Shown here piece by piece: positions 18,172 to 27,666 of a DNA stretch of 64,000 nucleotides. This DNA is from Phycisphaerales bacterium (GTDB taxonomy: Bacteria; Planctomycetota; Phycisphaerae; Phycisphaerales; UBA1924). The translations under genes were made by a program, and so were the position numbers. Every line of letters starts with the position of its first letter. Position 1 is the stretch's first letter. The stretch is from positions 1-64,000 of the forward strand of contig JADLFE010000033.1 in NCBI GenBank assembly GCA_020845755.1. Reading direction: 5' to 3'. The notes below the pieces were generated by a model. It was not told the DNA's origin and did no database searches. It was given only the letters and a program-made list of their open reading frames with translations.

Positions 18172-19353
18172 TCAGCATCCGTTCTCAAAGTGCTCGGCAA
18201 ACTCGTCGTAGTCCAGCGCGTTCACAAAGCCGTCGCCGTTAAAGTCCGCGCCGTGATCGCCGACCTCGAACAAGCCCGCGAACGCGTCATAATCCAGCGC
18301 GTTCACGAACCCGTCGTTGTTGAAGTCGCCCGGGCAGTGCAGGATCATCCACACAGAGCCCCCGCCGTCGGCAACGTACAGCGTCGGGTTGCCGAACTTG
18401 GCGTATGGCCCGACGCACACGAACATCGGGTACGCCGCCCCGGGCAGCCCGGCAGCAAACGGCATCACCGGGCCCCCGCCCGGCAGGATGTAGTCGATCG
18501 TGCCACGCGTCAGATTGCACGCGTACAGCCACGGGCCGAAATACGCATCGCCCGGACCGAACGCCAGCCCCTCGAGATCCGGCTGCAGCACCGCGATCGG
18601 CGGCATCATCACGCCCTGCGGCGTGACGCTGAACACCTGGCCCGTCGCGTATGAACTCACCCACAGCAGGTTCGGTCCATATCCCGTCACCCCGCCGGAC
18701 ACATCGAACGTGAAGTACCGCGGATCAAGCCCCGCGAGCGGGCAGAATATCGCGGCGACCCCGGCGGGATTCACGCGGTAGATGCAGTCCGTCCCGTCCT
18801 TGCCCCAGTCGCTGATGTACATCATCCCGCCGTACTGAAGCCCCGGCGTCCGATCGATCTGCACCTGCGCCGAGCCGGGGTTGCCGGGCGACGGCGCCCA
18901 CGGCATCCACGCCCCACCCGGCATCACCCGGATCAGCGGTGCGCCGCCCAACTCGGCCACCCACGCGTTCGCAGGTCCACCGAAGAGGCCCATCGTCGCC
19001 GGGAGTCCTATCCCGCCGGGCAGAAACGCGTTGGCGATCGGGCCGTCGATGTCCAGCCCGAACGCCCCGGTCGGGAACGGACCGGCAATCATGGTGTAAG
19101 GCACCTGCTGCCCATTCGGCGTGATCATCACGACGCCGGTGCCGCACAATTCGCTGATGTACATCATCCCCATGTGCGCGCCGAAGGGGGCGTCTATCAC
19201 GCCGAACTTCGGACAGGCGATGGGCTGCTGTCCGGCGGCCTGCCCCGCGAACGGAAATATCGACAGGCCGGGTTTGAACACCACCGGTTGGGCCATCGCA
19301 CCGGACGCAAGCACCAGCGCGGAAACAGCGCCGAAACAAATCGACTTGTTCAT
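18172..19353 (-). CDS. Secreted propeller-like protein with dockerin-like tail
   Basis: The product is 393 residues. The start at 19353 is preceded by AAGGGGGT and followed by a signal peptide (VSALVLASGAMAQ). The body has repeated Gly/Pro/Met-rich stretches that recur with a similar pattern (MMYISELCGTGV, MMYISDWGKDGTDCIYRVN, LLWVSSYATGQVFSV, LYVADGGGSVWMI), consistent with an NHL/SMP-30-like propeller. It closes with NNDGFVNALDYD and NGDGFVNALDYD repeats and NGC. The ligand and role are unknown. Confidence 0.8.
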   Translation of the reverse strand: MNKSICFGAVSALVLASGAMAQPVVFKPGLSIFPFAGQAAGQQPIACPKFGVIDAPFGAHMGMMYISELCGTGVVMITPNGQQVPYTMIAGPFPTGAFGLDIDGPIANAFLPGGIGLPATMGLFGGPANAWVAELGGAPLIRVMPGGAWMPWAPSPGNPGSAQVQIDRTPGLQYGGMMYISDWGKDGTDCIYRVNPAGVAAIFCPLAGLDPRYFTFDVSGGVTGYGPNLLWVSSYATGQVFSVTPQGVMMPPIAVLQPDLEGLAFGPGDAYFGPWLYACNLTRGTIDYILPGGGPVMPFAAGLPGAAYPMFVCVGPYAKFGNPTLYVADGGGSVWMILHCPGDFNNDGFVNALDYDAFAGLFEVGDHGADFNGDGFVNALDYDEFAEHFENGC

Positions 19354-19669
19354 CGAATACCCCCTTCGCAAGCGCCCCGACGTGGTGCTTGCCATCAGTT
19401 CCTCGCGGAATGCGGGGAGCGCGCGACGCTACGCGCCCCAGCGGGCTTGTCAATGAATTCGCCTTGTTTTTCCGGCACTTTGAAGTGAAAGGCTCATGGG
19501 GCGGATCGCTCAACACGCCGGCGACGGACGCAATCCACCCATCCCCGCTCTCAGCCCCCATGAAAAAGGCCCGGGTCGCCCCGGGCCTTGCTCGTCACAC
19601 ATTCACATCCACGCACCTCTGGGCTTCCGCATCATCCTGATGCCTCCGCCCGGAGCCTCGCGACGCGCC
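19354..19669. other. Intergenic region holding a terminator
   Basis: Between two minus-strand dockerin-tailed genes. It contains the terminator at 19563-19589 for the upstream gene and presumably the promoter of the 18172-19353 gene. No additional gene is supported. Confidence 0.5.
19563..19589 (-). terminator. Rho-independent terminator
   Basis: A 10-bp stem (AAGGCCCGGG with its complement) followed on the minus strand by TTTTT lies about 80 nt after the stop of the gene at 19670-21454. Confidence 0.8.
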
Positions 19670-21454
19670 TCAGCACCCAACCTCGAAGTGCTCCGCGAAC
19701 AGGTCGTAATCGAGCGCGTTCACGAACCCGTCCTTGTTGAAGTCGGCGCCGATGTTGCCCGTCTCGAACAGGTCCGCAAAGGCGTCGTAGTCCAGGGCGT
19801 TCACGAACCCGTCGTTGTTGAAGTCGGCCGGGCATGTCGAGATGTTGAAACTGCCGATCCACGTCGCCCAGCCCGCGGTGGTCTGATACTCGCCGATGAA
19901 CCAGAACGTCGAGTCGTTCACAGGATCAACGGCCATGTCGAAATAGTCCCCCCAACGACCGTTGGCCGTCGCGTTGCCGATCGCGGCCTGCTGCAGCGCA
20001 CCCATCGCCCCCGCGGCGTCCGTCGACTTGCGCCCCGTGTACGCCACGTTGCAGTACGTCGTCGACGACGAACGAGCCATCACGATCCCCACGTCACCGA
20101 ACTTGTTGCTGTACAGCGCCGGGAACCACGTGTGAACGCCCGTCCCGCCGTTGACGTTGCCCGACTGGTTGAGCGTCACCGAGCCGCTGGTCGGCCAGTT
20201 GTTGGTGTTGAGTTCGTACCACCGCGCCTGGTTCCGCGAACTGATGCTCACGCCGTGCGCCGCATACAACTTCCCGTTCCTCCAGTGGACGTTGATGATG
20301 CGACCGTCGAGCACGTCCGCCGAGCCGCCGCCCTGATTCGGCGCGCCGCTGGATGGATACGAGAACGACGGCACCGTCACAAGAGTGCTGGTCAGCGTGG
20401 GCGTTCCCAGGGGGTTCCGAACCGCGTGAACGCGCAACTGCGTGCTCGATTCGTCGGTGACGAAGTACTGGGCCTGGGCCGTGCCGAACGTCTGGGCCGC
20501 CTGAACACTGGCCGAGTTCCCGTCCCGCAGGTCCTTGGCGACCGCCGTCCCGCCGCTCAGCAGCGGCGACTTGGGCAGCACGCGGAAGAACGCGCCCGCA
20601 AAGCCGCTGTTGTTCAGCCCGAACAGATTGCCCGTGATGTAGTACGCGTCCTGGTCGTAGCCAAAGCCCGGATAGTCGACCCAGTATGTATTCCCGCTGA
20701 TGGTGACGACCGCGTTGAGACGGTACTTGTACCACACGCCGTTGGGATCCGAATCGTCCGACACCGCGAACGTCGTCCACGCCTGGTTCGGCGAGTAGTA
20801 CTCGAGCGCCAGCACCACGAACCGCCCGCTGTAATGGTCATAGAAGCACTTGGGGTCGAACGTGAACCCGCCCGCCCCGATTCCTTCAAAGAACCCCGGA
20901 CTCCCCGTGTTGTCCAGGCGGCTCTGGAACTGCAGCGTCCCGCCCTTGGTGTACCACGCCACGTCCATGTTCACCGTCGACACGATGTGGTTCGGGCCCA
21001 CCGCCAACGTCGGGTCCGGCGGCGTCCACGGCGTCGCCGCTATCCCCGGAAACAACGATTCAGGCGTCGCACGCGCCTCCTCCAGCACCGCGCCGACCGC
21101 CTCACCCTCGATCTGCGGCTTGATCTTCGCCGGCTTGGTGTGCGGCGGGAGAACTTCCTTCACCCGACGCGGCGTCCCGGTGAACGGTGTCACGTCGATC
21201 TGCTTCGGAAACGTCCGCGTATCAATGATCTCGACAGGCGCATACGACAACTGCGCCACGCTCCCGTCCGTCAGATCGATCGGAGGCGCTGTCATCGAGC
21301 CGGCCGGCGCTTCGGGCGCGCCGCCCACGGCCGAAAGCCGCATCGGCGCCGAACGCCCCGAACTCAGCCCCGCCATCTCATGACTGTGAACCGAACAACC
21401 GGCCAAGGCGGCCAAGGCGGCGGTCATGCCCAAAACACGTGCGCTGTGCTTCAT
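19670..21454 (-). CDS. Secreted lipoprotein-like protein with dockerin-like tail
   Basis: The product is 594 residues. The start at 21454 follows AAAGGG. The N-terminus has a signal with lipobox-like LAGC (TAALAALAGCSVHSHE). The main body begins about residue 130 (WTPPDPTLAVGPNHIVSTVN) and shows recurring surface-type strings (FYDHYSGRFVVLALEYYSP, WVDYPGFGYDQDAYYITGN, WGDYFDMAVDPVNDSTFWFIGEY) that occur in large secreted proteins of unknown role. It ends with two dockerin-like repeats and VGC. Carrying both a lipid anchor and a dockerin-like tail would be redundant if both are anchors, so the lipobox may be fortuitous. Confidence 0.8.
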   Translation of the reverse strand: MKHSARVLGMTAALAALAGCSVHSHEMAGLSSGRSAPMRLSAVGGAPEAPAGSMTAPPIDLTDGSVAQLSYAPVEIIDTRTFPKQIDVTPFTGTPRRVKEVLPPHTKPAKIKPQIEGEAVGAVLEEARATPESLFPGIAATPWTPPDPTLAVGPNHIVSTVNMDVAWYTKGGTLQFQSRLDNTGSPGFFEGIGAGGFTFDPKCFYDHYSGRFVVLALEYYSPNQAWTTFAVSDDSDPNGVWYKYRLNAVVTISGNTYWVDYPGFGYDQDAYYITGNLFGLNNSGFAGAFFRVLPKSPLLSGGTAVAKDLRDGNSASVQAAQTFGTAQAQYFVTDESSTQLRVHAVRNPLGTPTLTSTLVTVPSFSYPSSGAPNQGGGSADVLDGRIINVHWRNGKLYAAHGVSISSRNQARWYELNTNNWPTSGSVTLNQSGNVNGGTGVHTWFPALYSNKFGDVGIVMARSSSTTYCNVAYTGRKSTDAAGAMGALQQAAIGNATANGRWGDYFDMAVDPVNDSTFWFIGEYQTTAGWATWIGSFNISTCPADFNNDGFVNALDYDAFADLFETGNIGADFNKDGFVNALDYDLFAEHFEVGC

Positions 21455-21711
21455 CACCCACACCCTTTCTAAGACCCACGCCCACGAGCCACCGGTTTCT
21501 CCGGCGGGTCCGAGAATCATAAATCCCCGGTAGGTCGACTCCTGTCGAATATACACGGGTCGAGCGCCGGCGCGCAGATGGATTTCGCCCCCATTTCCAA
21601 ACTTTCGCCCTATTTTCTTTCCCGACACGGCTCACGACCTGCAATCCCACCTCCCACCACCGCACACGCCACGCCATGAGCGCCCATTCCTCCGTTCCCT
21701 ACACTCCACCA

Positions 21712-22275
21712 ATGCCCAGCAAGCATCTCGCCGTCTTTCCAGGCTCCTTCGACCCGATCACCTTCGGACACCTCGACGTGATCCAGCGCGGACGCCGACT
21801 CTTCGACGATCTTGTCGTCGCCGTCGGCCGAAATCCCGGCAAGGACCAACTCCTCTCCGCAGACGAACGCCTCGCGCTCACCTCTCAACTCGTCAAGGAA
21901 CTCGTCACGCAACACCCCTCCGACGCGCCCGTCACCGTCCGCGCCTTCTCAGGACTCACCGTCGATTTCGCACGCTCCATCGGCGCCACCATTCTCCTCC
22001 GCGGCGTGCGCAACCTCTCCGACCTCCAATACGAAGTCCAGCAGGCCGTCACCAACCGCGAGGTCGCCGGGCTCGAGACCGCCTTCGTCGTCGCCGGCCA
22101 GAGTTTCGCCTACACATCCTCCAGCCTCATCAAGCAGATCACCGCCATGGGCAATGACCTCTCGGGCCTCTCCTCAATGGTGCCCCCAACCGTCATCGAG
22201 ATCCTGCGACAGAAAAAGGCCCAACGCCACCCCGCCCTGGAACGACTCCGCGACGATCGCCCTCGCGGCGAGTAA
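21712..22275 (+). CDS. coaD: Phosphopantetheine adenylyltransferase
   Basis: The product is 187 residues if it starts at 21712; an in-frame ATG at 21676 adds 12 residues with no family resemblance. It catalyses the adenylylation of 4'-phosphopantetheine in coenzyme A synthesis. Key features are the nucleotidyltransferase motif GSFDPITFGH at residues 11-20, the LLRGVRNLSDLQYE segment and the late SSSLIKQ motif. The C-terminal extension after about residue 165 (QKKAQRHPALERLR) is longer than in the Escherichia coli enzyme. It stands alone in its transcription unit. Confidence 0.95.
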   Translation: MPSKHLAVFPGSFDPITFGHLDVIQRGRRLFDDLVVAVGRNPGKDQLLSADERLALTSQLVKELVTQHPSDAPVTVRAFSGLTVDFARSIGATILLRGVRNLSDLQYEVQQAVTNREVAGLETAFVVAGQSFAYTSSSLIKQITAMGNDLSGLSSMVPPTVIEILRQKKAQRHPALERLRDDRPRGE

Positions 22276-22394
22276 TGCGCGTTCCGCACGCCGAACAAAC
22301 AGCCGCGCATGGACACGTTGACCAGGGAGCGACACGGAGAATGACCAACCGGAGAACGCTCTCAACGATCTGGCGTCGCTTCCCCTTACTGACC

Positions 22395-22560
22395 TCTCTT
22401 CTCCTCGCTCCATCTGTTCTTGCCCCGCATCTCTTTCTTCTCTGTGATTCCGTGCCTCTGTGGTTCATTCTTCTGTTTTCTCGTCCGTGCTCCCCCCGTG
22501 TCTCTCCGTGTTGAACTCTCTTCCGTCTCCGCGATCGCCGCGTCCTCCGCGGTGAACTCT
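22395..22560. repeat. Dispersed intergenic repeat of the 'CCTCTGTGGTTCATTC' kind
   Basis: The text (TGTGATTCCGTGCCTCTGTG, then GTTCATTCTTCTG, then CCGTGTCTCTCCGTG) is a run of degenerate short units. The reverse complement translates to strings such as NHRGTESQRRK, which I recognise from spurious proteins annotated in many planctomycete and verrucomicrobial genomes. No gene is supported here. Confidence 0.55.
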
Positions 22561-22574
22561 CTCCCGGACCTCGC

Positions 22575-23270
22575 ATGATTGACTATCGCATCATCAGCAT
22601 CGGCGCCCTCTCCGCTCACCCGCTCTGGGGCGAAAAGGAACCCGTCCGCACCGGACACTCCACCACCACCCTCGTCCGCTCCCGCGATCGCGTGATCATC
22701 GTCGACCCCGGCCTGCCCTCGCAGGCCCTCGCGGCCCGCCTGCAGGAGCGCGCCAAACTCCCCGCCGCCGCCGTCACCGACGTCTTCCTCACCTCTTTCC
22801 GCCCCGACGCCCGCCGCGCCCTCGACCTCTTCGACGACGCCACGTGGTGGATCCACAACGATGAGCGCGAGCGCGTCGGCGTCATGCTCGCCTCCACGCT
22901 CCGCCGCATCGCGCAGGACGCGCCCGGCGACGAAGACGATCCCATCCGCGCCGCCATCGAGCGCGACATCGTCATCCTCCAACGCTGCAAGCCCGCCCCC
23001 GATCACCTCGCCGACCACGTCGACATCTTCCCGCTCCCCGGCGTCTCGCCCGGCACGTGCGGCCTGCTCCTCGAAGAACCCCGCGCCACCACCCTCATCT
23101 GCGGCGACGCCATCCCCACCACCGAACACCTCCAGCAGGGACAGGTGCTCCCCAACTGCGCCGACTACGACAAGGCCAAGGAGAGCTTCCAGGAGGCCGT
23201 CGAGATCGCCGACTTCCTCATCCTCGGCCGCGACAACATCGTGGCGAATCCGACGCGAAGGGCGTTCTGA
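22575..23270 (+). CDS. Metallo-beta-lactamase-fold protein with a degenerate metal site
   Basis: The product is 231 residues. The order of elements is that of the MBL hydrolase fold: RVIIVDPGLP, then FLTSFRPDARRAL at residues 71-83 where active enzymes have THxHxDH, then FPLPGVSPGTCGLLLE at 152-166 where a His normally follows PG, then ICGDAIPT with the bridging Asp178. The three His of the first motif are Ser74, Arg76 and Ala79, while the Asp78 is kept; the second-motif His is Val157. So the usual dizinc site is largely gone. The closest relatives are probably the MBLAC1-like group. It may be a non-catalytic or repurposed protein. Start at 22575 directly follows the repeat-rich gap. Confidence 0.85.
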   Translation: MIDYRIISIGALSAHPLWGEKEPVRTGHSTTTLVRSRDRVIIVDPGLPSQALAARLQERAKLPAAAVTDVFLTSFRPDARRALDLFDDATWWIHNDERERVGVMLASTLRRIAQDAPGDEDDPIRAAIERDIVILQRCKPAPDHLADHVDIFPLPGVSPGTCGLLLEEPRATTLICGDAIPTTEHLQQGQVLPNCADYDKAKESFQEAVEIADFLILGRDNIVANPTRRAF

Positions 23271-23351
23271 GACGGCAGGTCGCCGGGTTTGTCTTGTGCC
23301 GATTCCACCGTCGCGATACGCTGATTCGGGGGCAGACGCGTGGAGGTTCTC

Positions 23352-24344
23352 ATGGGCCGCGCCGAGCCGACCGTTCCGAATCGTGCGTCACGCCGCATCG
23401 CGGGGCTGTGCTTCGCGCTGATGGCGACCGCGGTGCCCGCGCTGGCGCAGGACGACGAGCCGGCGGCGGCCAAGCCGGCAGCTCAGGCCGCTGACACGCC
23501 CGCCGATCGCGTGAAGCAGTTAATGCCCGAGGTCGAGCGCCGGCGCAACGCGATCAACGCCGAACTCCGCCGCCTGGCCGAGTCGCCCGCCAGGGGCGAC
23601 GACGCGTGGGCCAACGAGTGGGCGGGTGAGTATTCGTGCGGCCTGACGGGCGTCACCACCATCATCTCGCTCGCGCCCCGATCCGGCATCGTCTGCATTC
23701 GCGAGGGGTGCTATTCCACGTGGGAGGTCAACACCGGCGACATCATTCTCGCCGACGCGACCGGGGCGAGCCTCAAACTGGTCGACCAGCCCAAACCGAG
23801 CGCGCTGCAAACTCTCGACAGCGAGATGTACTTCGTGCGCTGGGGCGAACGCCGATACCTGATCGCCCGTTCCAAGCTTGAAGAGTTCTGCAACGCCTAC
23901 AACGCGGGCACGCTCGCGAAACGTGATTTCTGGGTCTACCCGCTCCATCGCGACGATCGCGGCAAGAACACACCGACCACGCCGCCGAAGGTCGCCGCGG
24001 AGTTTGCGGGCCTGTTGCTCACCGACCCAATCGACGCCGGGGTCGTAAAAGTCGGCGATGTCAGCACCGAGCGACTGGAATCCGGCGAACTCGTGATGCG
24101 CGGCACACTCACGCTCGACGCCGGATCGGCCGATCATGTCGTGCGCGGCCTGGCGTTTCACCTGGTGAACTCGAAGCAACCACTGTCGGCCCGCGTCGTT
24201 CGAACGGAAGAGCACCTGAGCGAGGCGCGATTCGTGCAGACGTTCACCGATCAGGCCAAGGCGGATCCGCCGAAAAACGGGGCGTGGATGTCAACGCTCG
24301 ACCGAGGCACCAGTTGTGACAACGTAAGGCCGGCGAAGCGATGA
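23352..24344 (+). CDS. Periplasmic protein of unknown function (tandem copy 1)
   Basis: The product is 330 residues. GGAGG lies 5 nt before the ATG at 23352, which beats the upstream in-frame ATG at 23340. A signal peptide (GLCFALMATAVPALAQ) is followed by an Ala/Pro-rich linker and a conserved body (ANEWAGEYSCG, MYFVRWGERRYLIARSKLEEFC). It aligns with the downstream gene over most of its length, including WAN.(W/Y)AGEY and the WG.RRYLIAR motif. The function is unknown. Confidence 0.78.
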   Translation: MGRAEPTVPNRASRRIAGLCFALMATAVPALAQDDEPAAAKPAAQAADTPADRVKQLMPEVERRRNAINAELRRLAESPARGDDAWANEWAGEYSCGLTGVTTIISLAPRSGIVCIREGCYSTWEVNTGDIILADATGASLKLVDQPKPSALQTLDSEMYFVRWGERRYLIARSKLEEFCNAYNAGTLAKRDFWVYPLHRDDRGKNTPTTPPKVAAEFAGLLLTDPIDAGVVKVGDVSTERLESGELVMRGTLTLDAGSADHVVRGLAFHLVNSKQPLSARVVRTEEHLSEARFVQTFTDQAKADPPKNGAWMSTLDRGTSCDNVRPAKR

Positions 24345-25324
24345 ATGGCTTCAAGCACACACTCTTGACGAACCTATTGCTCGCCCTCGTCGCTCCCGCG
24401 CTGGCGCAGGTCACGCCGCCAAAGCCCGCCGAGCCCGCGCCGCCCGCGCCGCCCGCGCCCCAGGACTCTGTGCCGCCCAAGCCCAAGAAGGAAACCCGCG
24501 ACGAGGCACATCAGCGCCGAATGCTCGAAGAGCAGGGCGCGATGAAACGCCGCCGCGCCGCGATCGACGCCGAACTCCTGCTCCATGACCGCGATCATCC
24601 GTTCAGCGAGGACTGGGCCAACAAATACGCCGGCGAATACAACGGCGGCGACGGGCTGGGCATGAATTTCACCGTGAAGTTCGCGCCCGAGAGCGGCTTC
24701 TACTTCCGCCAGTACGGCTGCACGGGAACCTACGACGAGAATCACGCCGAAATCATCAAGGCCGACGACTCGGGCCTATGGCTCAAGCCCGCCATCGATC
24801 CGGACCTGGCCTGGCGGAGCTCTGTCGACGAGCGCATGCACTTCATCGACTGGGGATCTCGCCGATACCTGATCGCGCGGAAGCGGATGCTGGACTTCTG
24901 CAAGTGCTGGAATGAGAAGTTCTCCGAACGCAATCTCGGCGCGCGGTTTCCGTGGATGACCCGGAGCGGCGAGTTCGACGCCGGCGAGTCGCCGCAACTC
25001 CCCGCGGAGTTCGAGCGGTTCCTGCACCTCACGCCGCTGGACTGCGAGATCACAAACGTGCTGGAGGTCCGGACACGAGCCTCGGACCTCGAAGGCAAGT
25101 CGCACATCACCACGGCGATAATCGATGTCAACGTCGGGGACGCGGAGGGTGTGTACGAGGAACTGAAGCTGCAGTTGGCGGACCGATCGCTCGACGTGAC
25201 CATCGAGGTCAGGAGCGTGCGCGAGCACGCCGCGACATGCCAGATGCAGCTGTACACGTCGAACGGCGCCAAGCCGCTCAGCCCCGAGAAGGGCTGGCAC
25301 CTCCGGACCGCGAGCGCCCAATGA
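24341..25324 (+). CDS. Periplasmic protein of unknown function (tandem copy 2)
   Basis: The product is 327 residues and starts inside the stop of copy 1 (ATGA overlap), so they are co-translated. The signal peptide (TNLLLALVAPALAQ) precedes a Pro-rich linker (KPAEPAPPAPPAPQ). The body shares EDWANKYAGEYNGG and HFIDWGSRRYLIARKRMLDFC with copy 1. This is a tandem duplication that has diverged well beyond the signal region. Neither copy has a recognised catalytic motif. Confidence 0.78.
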   Translation: MNGFKHTLLTNLLLALVAPALAQVTPPKPAEPAPPAPPAPQDSVPPKPKKETRDEAHQRRMLEEQGAMKRRRAAIDAELLLHDRDHPFSEDWANKYAGEYNGGDGLGMNFTVKFAPESGFYFRQYGCTGTYDENHAEIIKADDSGLWLKPAIDPDLAWRSSVDERMHFIDWGSRRYLIARKRMLDFCKCWNEKFSERNLGARFPWMTRSGEFDAGESPQLPAEFERFLHLTPLDCEITNVLEVRTRASDLEGKSHITTAIIDVNVGDAEGVYEELKLQLADRSLDVTIEVRSVREHAATCQMQLYTSNGAKPLSPEKGWHLRTASAQ

Positions 25325-25348
25325 AAACCCCCGCTCTTGGCGGGGGTT
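25325..25348 (-). terminator. Terminator hairpin between convergent genes
   Basis: A 9-bp stem (AACCCCCGC with its complement) sits 49 nt after the transketolase stop; on the minus strand it is followed by TTTT. It may also stop transcription from the plus-strand pair ending at 25324. Confidence 0.7.
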
Positions 25349-25396
25349 GATGAACGTCACTCACTGATTCAGCCGTCGCGTGCCGCGGCCTGCCGC

Positions 25397-27358
25397 TCAC
25401 GCCACCTGCAGCAAGCTCATCGCCGCCTTCACGATGTCCGCCGCCGAGAGCGAGCACATCGAGAGCAACTCTTCCGGCGTCTTGGCGCTCTTGGGAATCC
25501 GCTTGACGTGCAGCTGCGTGAGCTTGAACGCATCGCCCGATTCGGTCAGCGCGTCTGAAACCGCCGAGCCGATCCCGCCGCCGTAGTTGTCCTCGATCGT
25601 GATCACATAGCCGTTGTTGGCCCCGATGATGTCGAGCAGCGCCGGCGCGTCAAACGGCAAGGAGTACAGGTCGACCAGCGTCGCCGAGATCCCCGCCTTG
25701 TCGAGCAGCTCCAGCGCCTTGTTGGCCTCGTGCACCATGTACCCCGCGGCACACAGCACCACGTCCCGCCCTTCCTGCAGCACCTCGAACCCGCCGAGGT
25801 TGAACACCACGTCGTCGGAGTACAGGAACTCGGTGTCGGGGCGGAGCGTCCGCATGTAGCACGCGCCCTCGTACTCCGCCATCACGTTCGTGAGCGCCCA
25901 GGCCGAATACGCGTCCGACGGCTGGAGGATGTAGCACCCCGGATTCCCGCGGTGGTCCTTGATCGTCGTGAACGAGCGGAACCACGACACGTCGGGCAGG
26001 GCCATCTGGCTGGGCCCGTCGGCCGCGAGGGTGATGCCCGCGTGGCTCCCGACGATCTTGAGGTTCGCGCCGCTGTTGATCGCCATCTCGATCTGGTCGT
26101 ACGCGCGGGTGATGAACTTGGCGAAGCTCGAGACAAAGGGAATCTTGCCCGCCGCCGAAAGACCCGCCGCCACCGAGATCATGTTCTGCTCGCCGATCTT
26201 GCACTCAAAGAAGCGATCCGCCAGCGACGGGTCCTTCTTGAACGTGTCGGCAAAGGTCGAGTTCGAAACGTCCGCGTCGAGCACGACGATCCGGTCATTG
26301 ACATGACCCAGCGCCCGCAGCGCCATGCCATAGGCCCGGCGCGTCGCCAGGTTGCCGCCCTGCAGGAGCGCCGTCATGTCGTTCTTCTTCATATACGCCG
26401 AGAGCGTGCCGATGTCGCCGGTCTTGGGCTCCGGCGCCTTGTACTCGCTGGGCGGGTCGATGGTGAACGAATCGCTCGACGCCAGCGCGCTGGTCAGTTC
26501 CACGCGCTTCTCATCGAGTTCCGACAGGGCCCGCTTGAGTTGGTCGCCCGTCGCGGGCTTGCCGTGCCACCCGCTCCCATGCAGCGACGGCGCGCCCCAG
26601 CCCTTGACCGTCTTGGCAACCACGGCCATGGGCTTCTTACCCTTGCCGCCGATGAACGTGTCGAACGCGCTCTTGATCTGCGCCGGGTTGTGCCCGTCGA
26701 TGGTCTTGACCTCAAAGCCCAGCGCCGTCAATTTGGCCGCGATCGCCTCGGGCGACTGCTGCGAACTGACGCGATCGGCCTGCCCGTATTCGTTGCAGTT
26801 GAAGATCGGGAGCACGTTCTCGAGTTTGTGGTCGATGAGGTAATCCAGCGCCTCGGCGATCTGCCCCTCGCGCGACTCGCCGTCGCCGATGATGCAGTAC
26901 ACGCGCCGGTCGTTCCCATCCAGAACCGCCGCCTCGCCCAGGCCAGCCGCGATCGACAACCCCTGACCCAGCGACCCCGTCGCCGCATCAAAGAACGGGA
27001 ACCCTTCCATCGGGTTCGGATGCCCGTCGAGCATGCTCGTCGCCGCACGCAGCGTCTTCAGATCATCCAGCGTCAACTTCCGGCGGCTCTGCGGGTCCTT
27101 CCCCACCATCACGCCCATCTTCGCCGCCGCGGCATACACCGCCGGCACCGCGTGACCCTCGCTCAACACCAGCCGGTCGCTGGTCGGATAGTCGGGGTAA
27201 TCAGGGCTCCAACGCATCGTGTGAAACATCAGCACCGTCACGATGTGTCCGATGCTCATCGCGCTGGACGGATGACCCGTCCCCGACGCGGCGCACATTT
27301 CAAGAGAAAGTCGGTCGATCTCGATGGCCTGAGCGTGCACGGCGGCTTCGAATGACAT
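25397..27358 (-). CDS. tkt: Transketolase
   Basis: The product is 653 residues from the ATG at 27358, with GGAG 9 nt upstream; ATG at 27373 is an alternative. It transfers two-carbon units between sugar phosphates using thiamine diphosphate. N-terminal domain features are SGTGHPSSAMS, LSEGHAVPAVYA and the cofactor motif GDGESREGQIAEALDYL with NCN about 30 residues later. The pyrimidine domain (GGNLATRRAYGMAL, FFECKIGEQNMISVAAGLS) contains the catalytic Glu of the GEQNM segment. The C-terminal domain ends QLHVKRIPKSAKTPEELL. The gene is complete and stands alone. Confidence 0.94.
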   Translation of the reverse strand: MSFEAAVHAQAIEIDRLSLEMCAASGTGHPSSAMSIGHIVTVLMFHTMRWSPDYPDYPTSDRLVLSEGHAVPAVYAAAAKMGVMVGKDPQSRRKLTLDDLKTLRAATSMLDGHPNPMEGFPFFDAATGSLGQGLSIAAGLGEAAVLDGNDRRVYCIIGDGESREGQIAEALDYLIDHKLENVLPIFNCNEYGQADRVSSQQSPEAIAAKLTALGFEVKTIDGHNPAQIKSAFDTFIGGKGKKPMAVVAKTVKGWGAPSLHGSGWHGKPATGDQLKRALSELDEKRVELTSALASSDSFTIDPPSEYKAPEPKTGDIGTLSAYMKKNDMTALLQGGNLATRRAYGMALRALGHVNDRIVVLDADVSNSTFADTFKKDPSLADRFFECKIGEQNMISVAAGLSAAGKIPFVSSFAKFITRAYDQIEMAINSGANLKIVGSHAGITLAADGPSQMALPDVSWFRSFTTIKDHRGNPGCYILQPSDAYSAWALTNVMAEYEGACYMRTLRPDTEFLYSDDVVFNLGGFEVLQEGRDVVLCAAGYMVHEANKALELLDKAGISATLVDLYSLPFDAPALLDIIGANNGYVITIEDNYGGGIGSAVSDALTESGDAFKLTQLHVKRIPKSAKTPEELLSMCSLSAADIVKAAMSLLQVA

Positions 27359-27666
27359 CAGGAAGCACTCCATCGGTGCAACCCAATGGGTTGCCCCGCG
27401 TCGAATCAACCCCACCCGACCCCACGCCCCGGCTATTCCTTGCCGAAAACGCCCCGCCCGACGGGTGTCGGTCGAGCAGGTTCCGCCCCCCAAACGGGTG
27501 AAAGTCACCACGCCCGGGCGGGGTTCCCCCACGCCCGTTCCTGGTCCCGTCGCTCCCGACGGCAGTCCCAAACACATCAACGGACGGCGTGAAACCCCTC
27601 AATCGCCACACCACCAGCCTGCCACGCCGGTACACTGTGGCTCCATTTAGAACGGAGTGTAGGCCC
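27359..27666. other. Divergent intergenic region between tkt and dnaN
   Basis: Holds the promoters of both genes. The inverted repeat GCAACCC-AAT-GGGTTGC at 27378-27394 begins 20 nt upstream of the tkt start and could be an operator or an mRNA hairpin. No open frame is supported. Confidence 0.5.

Noticed and set aside
19496-21472. Plus-strand open frame of 658 codons
   Set aside because: Antisense to a secreted protein with signal peptide and dockerin tail; composition is Arg-rich and typical of a shadow frame.
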